Of a DNA stretch of 64,000 bases, positions 23,386-32,735 are shown piece after piece. The notes beneath the pieces are model-generated. The model did no database searches and was not told the origin of the DNA. It worked only from the letters and a program-made list of their open reading frames with translations. Positions within the stretch are counted from its first letter, which is position 1, and every line of letters begins with the position of its first letter. Source of the stretch: Candidatus Villigracilis propinquus (GTDB taxonomy: Bacteria; Chloroflexota; Anaerolineae; Anaerolineales; Villigracilaceae). Location: contig JADKDM010000037.1 of assembly GCA_016714565.1 (NCBI GenBank), positions 434,001 to 498,000 on the forward strand. The letters run 5' to 3'. The translations under genes and the position numbers were made by a program.

Positions 23386-25356
23386 TCAAGGGATTTCAAA
23401 CAAAATAAAATCACTAGTTTCATCCAGCTTTATCAACCCTGCTACCAAAGACGAGAACCTCTCCGTGTCGATGTTCTCGTCTTTTGATTCCATATAAAAA
23501 GACGCATTTCGGATAAGGACATGGGTGTATCCCATTTCCCTCCAGGCATCAAGCAGATCTTCGTTGGCTGGGTACAAATAAAGATCATGCGCCAGATTAT
23601 CATGAATGGGGTCAGGCTGAACCTGTCGTTCCATCCAATAGCTGCGCGATTCGTTAATCAAATAAATATAAGCGGAGGGCGGCGTCTCCTCCACGAGAGC
23701 CAACGCCTGTGCATATTCCGGCTGCATTTGAGAAACATAGGAAGCCCTGGTTTCCAATCCCAAAGCAGCGCTCCATGGTTTACGATCCAGAATGAGCAAT
23801 CCAAAATCCAACAGGAAAACAAAGATCATCATTCCCACGATCGTGGAAAAGATAAAGCTGATCCGTAGCTTGGGAAGATCCAGTTTTTGCAATTCCCCAG
23901 CTCCCGCTGCCAGGATGGGAATCAATGCAGCCAACCCGGGCCACAGCAGGCGGGCCTGAAAAAGATGCATCGTGTCGATCACGCCCAGCGCCCAGACCAG
24001 AATAAATATTGTTCCAAAAATTGCCAGCAGACATAGCGCATCGAAATTCTTTTGTTTTATTCGCCACGCATTCCACAAAACAACGATACCGGAAGGAAGC
24101 AGCACAAGAAATAACGGGCCGTACCGTCCATCAAAAAAATTTTGGTCTTTGTATCCAAGCATGGCTACCACTGGCAAGGATAGTATCTCCAGAAAATTCC
24201 AGCCTATTCCAGTCCTTGCGCCACTGTACCAGTTTGCCCGAAAGTCATCCCAAAACAGTCCGCCAAACACAAATGGATAAACAGGGTTGCCCATCCATAC
24301 CCAATTCCGCAAATACCACACCCCACCCGTCAAAATCGCCATCCCCACAAAAATGGAAACGGTCTTCAAGAAAGAATACCTCTCACTCCTCCTCCAAACA
24401 ATAAGAAAGACTAGAATAATAACGGGTAGCAAAAAGCTTGTATATTTGATCCCCACCGCAAACCCCGACATTGCACCGCAAACCAGCAGCCAGCCCACCC
24501 TATTTGTTTCCCTCCAAAATATCAGAGCAGAAAGGGCAGCGAGCGAAAAAAAGACCAATCCCATATCCGTATAAGGCCAGGCAGACAGCCAGGGAAGCGA
24601 AGGCATGCTCATGAAAATGGCAAGACTCCACCATGCCGCGCGGATGCCGAACAAACGGCTCGTCAGATCCCACACCAGCAAACAACTCAACAAGCCGAAA
24701 ATCAGATGAATAAACTGCGTGGACGAATCAAATCCAAGGGACAATGGCCAGACAAACATCCCCTCCATCAGCGAAGGGAACCAATAGTGCGGCATATCCA
24801 TCAGTCGCAGTCCACTATCACGTAGCCATAGGGATGGTACAGTAAGATGATAGAACAATCCGTCGAACCCCTCGACCGGCGGGGCAAAAGAATAAATGAC
24901 AGCAAATACAAGGAACATCAACCCAAAGAACGGCATCCACCATGGGGCGACTTGTGATGTTTCAACAAGGGCATAAAGAACAATCCTCGCATCACTCAAA
25001 GCATGCGCGATATTTTTTCTGCACAAAAAAAGAACAGCCAGCAGGATCAGTGGCATGGAATATGAATTGGCAAGTCCACCAATAGCAAGTAGAAACCCCG
25101 CAAGCCCCAGAATACCCATTCCGATCCCTGGCAGGAATACCAATCGCTGCGTGGGGGAAGAGTCGATCGGCGCGAACCAATATCCCAGCCCTAGGCCGGT
25201 GAAAATAAACAAAGCATCAAACAACAACGACCCTGTGAAACGGAGCAAACCGCCGCCTACTCCAATAAATGCCGGTTTTTGCACAATGAAATAGATCAAA
25301 AGAAGTATCGTCAACCAGAGAAGGAAGAAAAAAGCCGGAATTGGTTTGAGTTTCAT
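23386..25356 (-). CDS. Polytopic GT-C glycosyltransferase-like membrane protein
   Basis: 656 residues with about a dozen transmembrane helices. The first large loop holds VEGFDGLFYHLTVPSLWLRDS, resembling the acidic catalytic motif of GT39/ArnT-type lipid-linked sugar transferases, and the C-terminal region (about 560-656) is soluble. Such enzymes transfer sugars from polyprenyl phosphates on the outer face. Substrate is unknown. It ends 3 nt from the end of the lipoprotein gene on the other strand, so no terminator space exists between them. Confidence 0.7.
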   Translation of the reverse strand: MKLKPIPAFFFLLWLTILLLIYFIVQKPAFIGVGGGLLRFTGSLLFDALFIFTGLGLGYWFAPIDSSPTQRLVFLPGIGMGILGLAGFLLAIGGLANSYSMPLILLAVLFLCRKNIAHALSDARIVLYALVETSQVAPWWMPFFGLMFLVFAVIYSFAPPVEGFDGLFYHLTVPSLWLRDSGLRLMDMPHYWFPSLMEGMFVWPLSLGFDSSTQFIHLIFGLLSCLLVWDLTSRLFGIRAAWWSLAIFMSMPSLPWLSAWPYTDMGLVFFSLAALSALIFWRETNRVGWLLVCGAMSGFAVGIKYTSFLLPVIILVFLIVWRRSERYSFLKTVSIFVGMAILTGGVWYLRNWVWMGNPVYPFVFGGLFWDDFRANWYSGARTGIGWNFLEILSLPVVAMLGYKDQNFFDGRYGPLFLVLLPSGIVVLWNAWRIKQKNFDALCLLAIFGTIFILVWALGVIDTMHLFQARLLWPGLAALIPILAAGAGELQKLDLPKLRISFIFSTIVGMMIFVFLLDFGLLILDRKPWSAALGLETRASYVSQMQPEYAQALALVEETPPSAYIYLINESRSYWMERQVQPDPIHDNLAHDLYLYPANEDLLDAWREMGYTHVLIRNASFYMESKDENIDTERFSSLVAGLIKLDETSDFILFEIP

Positions 25357-25491
25357 AATTCAAATTATACCGAGCTAATCAAATTCGTGGCCCCATTCTT
25401 TCTTTGCGAAACTAAAGGTTCAGGGGCTTTCGTTCTATGCAATTGAATCACTGATGGCTATAATCCAGCAATCTCAAACTCGGAGGAGATT

Positions 25492-28062
25492 ATGAAAAAA
25501 GCAGGTAAACTGATCGGACGGATTCTGATCGGGGGGTTGATCCTTGTACTGATTGCAGCAGCGGGAGGGTTCTTCTACTTCAAAAGCTATTTGCCGAATA
25601 CCGTGGCACAAGAATCCTTTCCACAAATTGATGGAGAAATAAAAGTGGACGGCCTCGAAGCCAAAGTGGATGTATACCGTGATGGCATGGGCATTCCGCA
25701 CATTTACGCAGAAACATCGCATGACCTGTTCTTTGCACAAGGCTACGTCCACGCACAGGATCGCTTCTGGCAAATGGACGCATGGCGTCATATTGGCTCA
25801 GGCGAACTCTCCAAAATGTTCGGTGCAGGGCAGGCCGAAACCGATGCTTTCCTGCGCACCCTCGGCTGGCGTCAAACCGCCGAAGCAGAATTGGAACAAC
25901 TCACTCCTGAATCCAAAGCCATTTTACAAGCCTATACCGATGGCGTGAACGCCTATCTCAAAGACCACACAGACACAGCTCTCAGCCTCGAGTACTCTGT
26001 CCTCGGTCTGCTCAGCCCGGACTACAAGATCGAAGCGTGGATGCCCGTCCACTCGCTGACGTGGGGCAAAGCCATGGCATGGGACTTGCGCGGCAACATG
26101 GGTGATGAAATTGAGCGCGCTGTCATGCTCAAGACCTTCACCCCCGAACAGGTTGCGCAGCTCTTCCCAGAATATCCAAGCGATCATCCGGTTATTGTGA
26201 ATGAAATTCCTGTCGCCGGTCAAACGTCAAATGTCGCTACCGACCTTCGACCTTCGACTTTTGACTATTCATCTTTGCCACTCGATTCACTCGGCTACAA
26301 CGCATCACTGCTCGACGCCTCGCTTGGGCCGTGGAGCGATGGAATTGGTTCCAACTCCTGGGCTGTTTCCGGCGAGCTGACCGATACCGGCATGCCGTAT
26401 CTTTCCAACGATCCGCACCTCGGAATTCAAATGCCATCCATCTGGTACCAGATTGGGTTGCATTGTGTGGAAAAATCGGATAGCTGTCCATTTGAAGTGG
26501 CAGGTTTCTCCTTTGCCGGCGTACCCGGCGTCGTCATCGGTCACAACGACAAGATCGCCTGGGGCTTCACCAACACCGGCCCCGATGTGATGGACTTGTA
26601 CATCGAAAAAGTGAATCCCGAAAATCCCAATCAATATGAAGTGAACGGCGAATGGGTCGATTTTGAAATTAGGGAAGAAACCATTGAAGTTGTCGGCGGC
26701 GAATCGATCGCCCACACCGTCCGCTCCACACGCCACGGACCGGTCATCTCATACGATTACGGCCCGCTCAAAGATCAGGGTGACCCCGAAGACCCTGAAT
26801 TCGAAGCCTTCAAAGATCGTTCTGGTGTTGAGCTTCCTGAAAATTATGTCATCGCACTTTCATGGACAGCGTTAACCCCGTCCACACCTTTTGAAGCGAT
26901 TTGGGGATTTGACAAAGCCCAGAATTGGGAAGAGTTCCGCGTAGCCGCGAGCAATTTCCATGTACCTGCCCAAAACCTGTTGTACGCAGATGTGGAAGGC
27001 AACATCGGCTATCAAATGCCGGGTGATATTCCCATCCGCGCCAAAGGCGATGGCACCATCCCCGTCCCCGGCTGGACGGATGAATATGAATGGACGGGCT
27101 TCATTCCATTTGAAGAACTTCCCTACACCTTCAACCCCGCCGAGGGATACATCGTCACCGCGAACAATCAGGTGCCGCCCGCCGACTACCCATACCTCAT
27201 CACAAAGGATTGGGATTACGGCTTCCGCGCCAACCGCATTGTGAACATGATCCAAAACGCAGAGGGCAAGATCGACATTGCCTATCTTCAGCAAATGCAC
27301 GGCGACTCGTTCGACGCAAATGCAGAGATCTTCGTTCCCCTGCTGCTGGATGCAAACCTCGCCTCTGACCTTAATCCCGCGCTTGATACGCTAAAGAGTT
27401 GGGACTACCAAGACCGGGTCGACTCCACCTCCGCCGCCGTGTTCAACGCGTTCTGGCGCGCCTTCCTCAAAAACACCTTCAACGACGAACTCCCCGAACG
27501 CTATCAAGTGGACGGCGGCTCTCGTTGGAATGAAGTGATGCGCCACATGGCAAAGAATCCCAATGACCCATTCTGGGACGACAAAACCACAACCGATGTC
27601 ACCGAAACCATGAACGATATGATTCAAAAATCCTTCGCAGACGGTGTCTCTGAACTAACAGACATGTTCGGGAAAGATATGTCCAAGTGGAAATGGGGTG
27701 ACATGCACGCCGCCACCTTCCGCAACGGGACATTGGGCGAATCCGGCGTGTTCCTGATCGAAGACCTGTTCAATCGCGGCCCATTCCCCACAGGCGGCGG
27801 AAAATCCATTGTCAACGCAACAGGCTGGTCGGTGCGGGATGGTTATGAGACCAACTGGCTCCCGTCCATGCGCATGATCGTGGATTTCAGCGATCTGAAC
27901 AACTCACTCACCGTCCACACCACGGGACAGTCCGGCCATGCCTACCATCCGCACTACGCGGATATGGCTCCGCTTTGGGCAAGTGAGAAATACTATCCCA
28001 TGTGGTGGGAACAGGAATCCGTTATCAATGATACTGAAGGGCATTTGCAGTTAGTGCCGTAA
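25492..28062 (+). CDS. Penicillin acylase family Ntn-hydrolase
   Basis: 856 residues with an N-terminal membrane anchor or signal (KLIGRILIGGLILVLIAAAGGFFYF). The alpha subunit region includes YRDGMGIPHIYAETSHDLFFAQGYVHAQDRFWQMD. GIGSNSWAVSG contains the likely N-terminal nucleophile Ser287 released by self-cleavage, then YLSNDPHLG and the beta-subunit core. Relatives cleave penicillins or acyl-homoserine lactones; the natural substrate here is open. Around nt 26237-26265 the CGACCTTCGACTTT-type repeat runs in frame as DLRPSTFDY. A TATAAT and CGGAGGAG precede the ATG. Confidence 0.85.
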   Translation: MKKAGKLIGRILIGGLILVLIAAAGGFFYFKSYLPNTVAQESFPQIDGEIKVDGLEAKVDVYRDGMGIPHIYAETSHDLFFAQGYVHAQDRFWQMDAWRHIGSGELSKMFGAGQAETDAFLRTLGWRQTAEAELEQLTPESKAILQAYTDGVNAYLKDHTDTALSLEYSVLGLLSPDYKIEAWMPVHSLTWGKAMAWDLRGNMGDEIERAVMLKTFTPEQVAQLFPEYPSDHPVIVNEIPVAGQTSNVATDLRPSTFDYSSLPLDSLGYNASLLDASLGPWSDGIGSNSWAVSGELTDTGMPYLSNDPHLGIQMPSIWYQIGLHCVEKSDSCPFEVAGFSFAGVPGVVIGHNDKIAWGFTNTGPDVMDLYIEKVNPENPNQYEVNGEWVDFEIREETIEVVGGESIAHTVRSTRHGPVISYDYGPLKDQGDPEDPEFEAFKDRSGVELPENYVIALSWTALTPSTPFEAIWGFDKAQNWEEFRVAASNFHVPAQNLLYADVEGNIGYQMPGDIPIRAKGDGTIPVPGWTDEYEWTGFIPFEELPYTFNPAEGYIVTANNQVPPADYPYLITKDWDYGFRANRIVNMIQNAEGKIDIAYLQQMHGDSFDANAEIFVPLLLDANLASDLNPALDTLKSWDYQDRVDSTSAAVFNAFWRAFLKNTFNDELPERYQVDGGSRWNEVMRHMAKNPNDPFWDDKTTTDVTETMNDMIQKSFADGVSELTDMFGKDMSKWKWGDMHAATFRNGTLGESGVFLIEDLFNRGPFPTGGGKSIVNATGWSVRDGYETNWLPSMRMIVDFSDLNNSLTVHTTGQSGHAYHPHYADMAPLWASEKYYPMWWEQESVINDTEGHLQLVP

Positions 28063-28102
28063 AATAATAACAGGCCACGCTAAAGCGTAGCCTGCGCTAC
28101 CC

Positions 28103-28140
28103 AAGTGACAGTCACCTTGAAGGTGACTGTCACTTTTTTA
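28103..28140. terminator. Terminator hairpin after penicillin acylase (TGACAGTCACC family)
   Basis: AAGTGACAGTCACC pairs with GGTGACTGTCACTT and runs into a T tract. It overlaps the end of the VanZ gene on the other strand. The same 10-bp motif recurs at 29221-29247. Confidence 0.85.
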
Positions 28141-28492
28141 ATTTGTATGCCACCCAGCCTCCAACAAGCACGCCAAGAAAACTTGCCAAAAGGTCAACCA
28201 AGTCAAAAGTACGGGCAGAGAAAAATTGCTGTGACCATTCTTCGATGGCAATGCCGAGGGCTAAAGTCAAACCTACTGAAAGAGTCACCCAGCTTCGAGA
28301 TTTGGAAGGAAGCGAGGAGAGAAATGTTCGGGTGATGAAAAAGGTCAAGAGGCCGTAGAGGATGAAGTGTCCGAGCTTGTCCCCATTTTTAAAATCATAC
28401 AATGAACGAATGAAAGGCGGGATGTTTCCATTATCGGCAAGAACGATAATGGAAATAATAAAAATGGTGAACAGGACGCTGATATATTTCAT
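28130..28492 (-). CDS. VanZ-like membrane protein
   Basis: 120 residues with four hydrophobic segments. NGDKLGHFILYGLLTFFI and GIAIEEWSQQFFSARTFDLVDLLASFLGVLVG are the conserved VanZ signature (D-K-x-x-H, E-x-x-Q, D..D). VanZ-type proteins are small polytopic membrane proteins, one of which raises teicoplanin resistance, but most have no known role. No clear Shine-Dalgarno sequence. It lies downstream of the dedA-like gene on the same strand, 50 nt away. Confidence 0.85.
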   Translation of the reverse strand: MKYISVLFTIFIISIIVLADNGNIPPFIRSLYDFKNGDKLGHFILYGLLTFFITRTFLSSLPSKSRSWVTLSVGLTLALGIAIEEWSQQFFSARTFDLVDLLASFLGVLVGGWVAYKLKK

Positions 28493-28542
28493 AAATAATG
28501 GGCCGGGCTATGAACCCGACCCACAATTACCCGGCGGTTGAA

Positions 28543-29193
28543 TTACGCCTTCGCCGCTTCTGTTTTTGCTTCCCGCCTTGCTTTCCATGCTTCGAACACC
28601 ATCGGCAGAACGGAAACCAAAATGATGACGATGATGACGTACTCGAAGTTTTCCTTCATGAACGGGATGTTACCGAACAAATATCCTGCGAAGGTGAAGA
28701 GCAACACCCAGACCACGCCGCCAACGATGTTGTAGGTGATGAAGTAGCCGTAGGTCATTTTGCCAATGCCCGCCACGAAGGGCGCGAAGGTGCGGACGAT
28801 GGGAACAAAGCGCGCGAGGAAGATGGCTTTGCCGCCGTACTTTTCGAAGAAGGCATGGGTCTTGTCGAAATATTCCTTCTTGATCCATTTGATGTTGTAC
28901 GCGCGTTCGCCAAGATAATGACCGATGGAGTAGTTGACGGTATCGCCGAGAAAAGCTGCCGCGATCAACAAACCAACTAATACCCAAATATTCAACGATC
29001 CAAGTGCGGCAAATGTACCTGCAGCAAACAGGAGTGAATCTCCGGGCAGGAAGGGCATGACCACGAGACCGGTTTCTACAAAAATGACAGCGAACAGAAT
29101 GCCATACGTCCATGTACCGTAATCTGTAATGATCTGGGCAAGGTACTCATCCAAATGCAGGAAGAGATCGATAAAACCACTTAATAGTTCCAT
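28543..29193 (-). CDS. DedA-family (VTT domain) membrane protein
   Basis: 216 residues from the ATG at 29193, preceded by AAAGTGAG; a TTG six codons earlier is possible. The DedA signature is clear: FVETGLVVMPFLPGDSLLFAAGTFAALG, NYSIGHYLGERAYN, and FARFVPIVRTFAPFVAGIGKMTYGYFITYNIVGG. DedA proteins are polyprenyl-phosphate or phospholipid flippases/transporters in the VTT superfamily. Several membrane helices and a basic C-terminus are seen. Confidence 0.9.
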   Translation of the reverse strand: MELLSGFIDLFLHLDEYLAQIITDYGTWTYGILFAVIFVETGLVVMPFLPGDSLLFAAGTFAALGSLNIWVLVGLLIAAAFLGDTVNYSIGHYLGERAYNIKWIKKEYFDKTHAFFEKYGGKAIFLARFVPIVRTFAPFVAGIGKMTYGYFITYNIVGGVVWVLLFTFAGYLFGNIPFMKENFEYVIIVIILVSVLPMVFEAWKARREAKTEAAKA

Positions 29194-29220
29194 ATTTTTA
29201 CTCACTTTCAAAATTTAGTA

Positions 29221-29247
29221 ATGACAGTCACCTGAGGTGACTGTCAT
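29221..29247. repeat. Palindrome of the TGACAGTCACC family
   Basis: ATGACAGTCACC and its exact complement around a 3-nt loop, followed by TTTT. It shares its 10-bp core with the terminator at 28103-28140. It lies upstream of the dedA-like gene and downstream of the small membrane-protein gene, where it may act as terminator for the latter. Confidence 0.7.
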
Positions 29248-29280
29248 TTTTAGCCAACGGGCGAAAATTATACATCACTT

Positions 29281-29547
29281 TTATTTTTTGACCTGACGGC
29301 GGCTAATCCAATCTCCGCTCATCAGAATCAGAGCGCTTCCGATAAAGCCCATACCAACATCCAAAGCGCCGAGCGAAAATATCTTCCAGCCACCTGCAAT
29401 GCTGACCCACTGCCCAAGCGCAAAGCCCAAAATACTGAGGCCAAGGTACATCAACAGGCGCAGGCCATTTCCATCCCGCAGGATGTGAAATATAAATCCG
29501 AGCAACAGGGCGATGACCAGCGCAAGCAAAACGACTGGAAGCTGCAT
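29281..29547 (-). CDS. Small three-helix membrane protein of unknown function
   Basis: 88 residues, almost entirely hydrophobic with three predicted helices (about 4-22, 32-50, 55-75) and a basic C-terminus (SRRQVKK). Not recognised as a named family. It starts 5 nt after the S9 peptidase stops on the same strand, so they are probably co-transcribed. Confidence 0.6.
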   Translation of the reverse strand: MQLPVVLLALVIALLLGFIFHILRDGNGLRLLMYLGLSILGFALGQWVSIAGGWKIFSLGALDVGMGFIGSALILMSGDWISRRQVKK

Positions 29548-29552
29548 TTTAT

Positions 29553-31463
29553 TTACGGCTTAAGATGCTTGGCAAAGAAATCCGTAATGGCGTTGTAACA
29601 GGTGACGCGGTTCTCATATTTCAACACGTCGTGACCTTCATCTTCAAAGACCAGCAATTCGATCTGCTTGCCTTTGGCTTTTAATTGCTTCACGAGGTCT
29701 TCTGATTCTGCTGCAACCACACGTGGATCGTTGCGACCTTGAATGACAAGCATAGGTGCCGTCATGTTGTGCAGATGGGTCTTTGGCGAACGCTCGATCA
29801 GGTCGGCTCTTTCCTCGGGCTTGGCAGGGTCACCGATGGCGATTTTGAAATACGGTTTCCATGTTTCGGGGATGCGCTCAGAGAATGTGAGCAAATCATA
29901 TGGGCCGAACATGTCGCAGGAGGCTTTCCACAGATCAGGGTGTTTGCCAGCCTGCATTAGGGTCATGTAACCGCCGTAGGAACGACCAACCACCGCCGCG
30001 CGTTTGACATCCACACGCTTGTCCTTGGGCAGAACCTTTGTCATCGCGTGGACATGGTCAAGACGATCCTGACCGCCCCAATCACGATCTACATGTTTGA
30101 CGTACTTCAATCCATAGCCCGTTGAACCGCGCACGTTCGGCACAAAGACGGCGAATCCGCGCAGGGTGAGGTACTGGATCAGCGGCATGGAGAACCATGC
30201 AAAGTCAGGGCGTTCCTGTCCCTGCGGCCCGCCGTGGATGTAGTACACGATCGGGCGCGGGCCTTTGAATCCCAGTGTCTTGGCAGGCAGGTACATGCGC
30301 GCTGAAACGCGAAGTCCATCGTGAGAGATGAAGGAAGCATCTTCACCCTTGGAGAGATGCGCATCGGGAATGCCAAGGATCTTTTCGTTGGTGTGCAATG
30401 AAAGGTCATTGCGCTTCGATCCTTCGATCATGTAAATTTGGGTCGGTGACGTAGCCGTGGAGAATGAGAAAGTAAAGACATCCTCTTTGGCATCGTAATC
30501 CATGTGTTCCAACATACCGCCATCGAAGGGTTCTTCACCCACGAGAACATACTTGAGATTCATGACGAGCTTCGCTTCGTCAAAAATGCCTTCGTATGCC
30601 CATGAACAGGCGTCGATATTGAAAGTGATAAGGTAGCGGTCATCTTTCAGATGAGCAATATTTTCCATCTCCCCTGCGCCCGTATGAGCCACGCCCTTCA
30701 ACTTGATCGGCTGCATCTCACCAGGCTTCTTGAGGTTGATGTAGCCAAGTCCAAATGTATCTTCAAATACGGCAGACGTCACAATGACACCTTTTCCGCT
30801 CTTTGAAAACACAGCGTTACCAAGTCCGTTCAATGGAACTTGTTCGCCAGCCTTGCGCTTTTCCAACGGCTTGCCATACAGCAGGGTCTTCTTACCCTTC
30901 ACCCACGAGTACAACACGCCGTCACCCACGCCATAGCCTGTGCCAAGCAAAAGTTTGGAATGATCTTTGCTGTGTGCAGAGACACCGAATCCCCATTCAC
31001 TTTCGGCGATCTTCGTCAGTTTGCCTGTTTTCAAATCACCGCGATATGTTTCATTCAAGGGCTTGTCTCGTCGCTCTGCAAATAAGTAAACAACAGCTTT
31101 ATCACGGTCACATTCGCCCAAATGCACGCGGTGATTTTTGAAGAAGTTGTTGAAAGCAGGTTCTGGAAAGCCGCCATCCAGCGAGATCAACATCGGCTGA
31201 TAATTTTCATCACCATTGTTGTCAATCATCACTAAAATCTTGTTCAGTTCTGGAAAAACAAAAAACGAATATCCACCGATCAAATGCGGATTTTGCAAGG
31301 CAATGTTCGGGGGCAGCAAAGGCTCGGGTACACTGCCGCCGTAAAACATGGCATACAAACTCAAATGGCCTGAGAGATTGCTCAAGAAATACAGGCGTTC
31401 ATCCGCAAACTGCGGCGCAACGAACAAACGGGCAGACATCAGTGACTCAATACGATAGTTCAT
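29553..31463 (-). CDS. S9-family prolyl-oligopeptidase-like serine peptidase
   Basis: 636 residues: an N-terminal seven-bladed propeller (about 20-360) and a C-terminal alpha/beta-hydrolase with PIVYYIHGGPQGQERPDF, nucleophile motif VVGRSYGGYMTLM, an aspartate in LVIQGRNDPRV and the histidine in FEDEGHDVLKYEN. No signal peptide, so cytoplasmic. Likely cleaves short peptides or acyl-peptides. The start ATG has AAAAGGAG upstream. Confidence 0.9.
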   Translation of the reverse strand: MNYRIESLMSARLFVAPQFADERLYFLSNLSGHLSLYAMFYGGSVPEPLLPPNIALQNPHLIGGYSFFVFPELNKILVMIDNNGDENYQPMLISLDGGFPEPAFNNFFKNHRVHLGECDRDKAVVYLFAERRDKPLNETYRGDLKTGKLTKIAESEWGFGVSAHSKDHSKLLLGTGYGVGDGVLYSWVKGKKTLLYGKPLEKRKAGEQVPLNGLGNAVFSKSGKGVIVTSAVFEDTFGLGYINLKKPGEMQPIKLKGVAHTGAGEMENIAHLKDDRYLITFNIDACSWAYEGIFDEAKLVMNLKYVLVGEEPFDGGMLEHMDYDAKEDVFTFSFSTATSPTQIYMIEGSKRNDLSLHTNEKILGIPDAHLSKGEDASFISHDGLRVSARMYLPAKTLGFKGPRPIVYYIHGGPQGQERPDFAWFSMPLIQYLTLRGFAVFVPNVRGSTGYGLKYVKHVDRDWGGQDRLDHVHAMTKVLPKDKRVDVKRAAVVGRSYGGYMTLMQAGKHPDLWKASCDMFGPYDLLTFSERIPETWKPYFKIAIGDPAKPEERADLIERSPKTHLHNMTAPMLVIQGRNDPRVVAAESEDLVKQLKAKGKQIELLVFEDEGHDVLKYENRVTCYNAITDFFAKHLKP

Positions 31464-31586
31464 GAAAATCTCCTTTTCGTCTTTTTAAAATTATGCATTG
31501 GTGTGAACGGATTCGGGAACGGATCTGTGAAGCGGAAAAACGGATGGTACATCGGCAAAACAGCTTAGTGGCTATACGCAGTCCTT

Positions 31587-32654
31587 TTAAATAATGATGC
31601 CGCCGCCGATCATCACTTCACCTTGATAGAAGACCGCCGCCTGACCTGCTGTGGCGTCCCGAACAGGCGCATCAAACTTAACTGATGCCTGATTCCCTTC
31701 CATTGGGCTGACCAGCGCCTCGACCTCTTTCGCTGTGTAGCGGATCTTCACTTCTGCGCGGAAAGGTTCACTCGGCACTTCGCCATTCATCCAGTTGACA
31801 TCGCGCGCGATGATTTCGGTCACGCCAAGTTCATCCTGCGTGCCAACCACGAGCGCATTGCTTTGTCCATTCTTTTTGATGACATACAAAGGCACAGGTG
31901 AGGCGACGCCCAATCCCTTGCGCTGACCGATGGTGTAGTTCGCCAAACCGTTATGTTCGCCGATCACTTTTCCATCCTGAGTGACGATCTCGCCGGGCTT
32001 CAACATCTCTGCGGCGTTGCGCTGCAGAAAACCGCGATAATCTTCCCCAGCCAAAAAGCACAGGTCTTGGGAATCTGCTCTCGAAGCAGTCGGCAGGCCA
32101 AAGTCCGCAGCGAGGCGCCGAATTTCGGGCTTGGGATACTCCCCCACAGGAAAAAGCGCATGGGCAAGTTTATCCTGCGTTAAGACATGCAAAACATACG
32201 ATTGATCTTTGGAATGATCAACCGCACGCAGTAAATTATGTTTTCCATTTTCGGCTTTTTGTATGCGGACATAATGCCCCGTTGCCATATATTCCGCCCC
32301 CAAAGCCAGCGCATGATTGAGTAAGAACGTCCAGCGGATCTGACGGTTGCACAGCAAACAGGGATTAGGCGTTTCGCCGCGCGCGTATCCATCCAGAAAA
32401 TACTGCACGACGGTTTCCTTGAAAACATCCTTCGCATCAATGACATAAAAGGGAATATCGAGAATGCCTGCCACTCGCCGAGCCTGCGCCATCGCATCAG
32501 GCGTGCAGCAACGGTTGGACTCTTCCTTGCCGGGTTCAGACCAAAGCCGCAGCATCATACCAGTAACATCATAGCCCTGCTGCTTGAGCAACGCCGCCGC
32601 AACAGACGAATCCACACCGCCAGACATGGCGACAACTACTTTTTCTTTTACCAT
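31587..32654 (-). CDS. mnmA: tRNA-specific 2-thiouridylase MnmA
   Basis: 355 residues. PP-loop VAMSGGVDSSVAAALL at the N-terminus, first catalytic cysteine in TPNPCLLCNRQIRW, second in DSQDLCFLAGEDYRGF, and the C-terminal beta-barrel. MnmA installs the 2-thio group on U34 of Glu, Gln and Lys tRNAs. Its -10 box TATAAT (32670-32665) is only 10 nt from the ATG with no Shine-Dalgarno sequence, so the mRNA probably has almost no leader. Confidence 0.95.
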   Translation of the reverse strand: MVKEKVVVAMSGGVDSSVAAALLKQQGYDVTGMMLRLWSEPGKEESNRCCTPDAMAQARRVAGILDIPFYVIDAKDVFKETVVQYFLDGYARGETPNPCLLCNRQIRWTFLLNHALALGAEYMATGHYVRIQKAENGKHNLLRAVDHSKDQSYVLHVLTQDKLAHALFPVGEYPKPEIRRLAADFGLPTASRADSQDLCFLAGEDYRGFLQRNAAEMLKPGEIVTQDGKVIGEHNGLANYTIGQRKGLGVASPVPLYVIKKNGQSNALVVGTQDELGVTEIIARDVNWMNGEVPSEPFRAEVKIRYTAKEVEALVSPMEGNQASVKFDAPVRDATAGQAAVFYQGEVMIGGGIII

Positions 32655-32664
32655 TATGGATGCG

Positions 32665-32670
32665 ATTATA
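32665..32670 (-). promoter_or_regulatory. -10 box of mnmA with near-leaderless start
   Basis: TATAAT on the minus strand, 10 nt before the mnmA ATG. A start site 6-7 nt beyond it would leave about 3 nt of untranslated RNA. Confidence 0.5.
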
Positions 32671-32735
32671 AACCACTTGCCTTCACACCTTAGTTAATGT
32701 ATATTCGATGAAACAACGAAAACAAGGAGAGAGGC

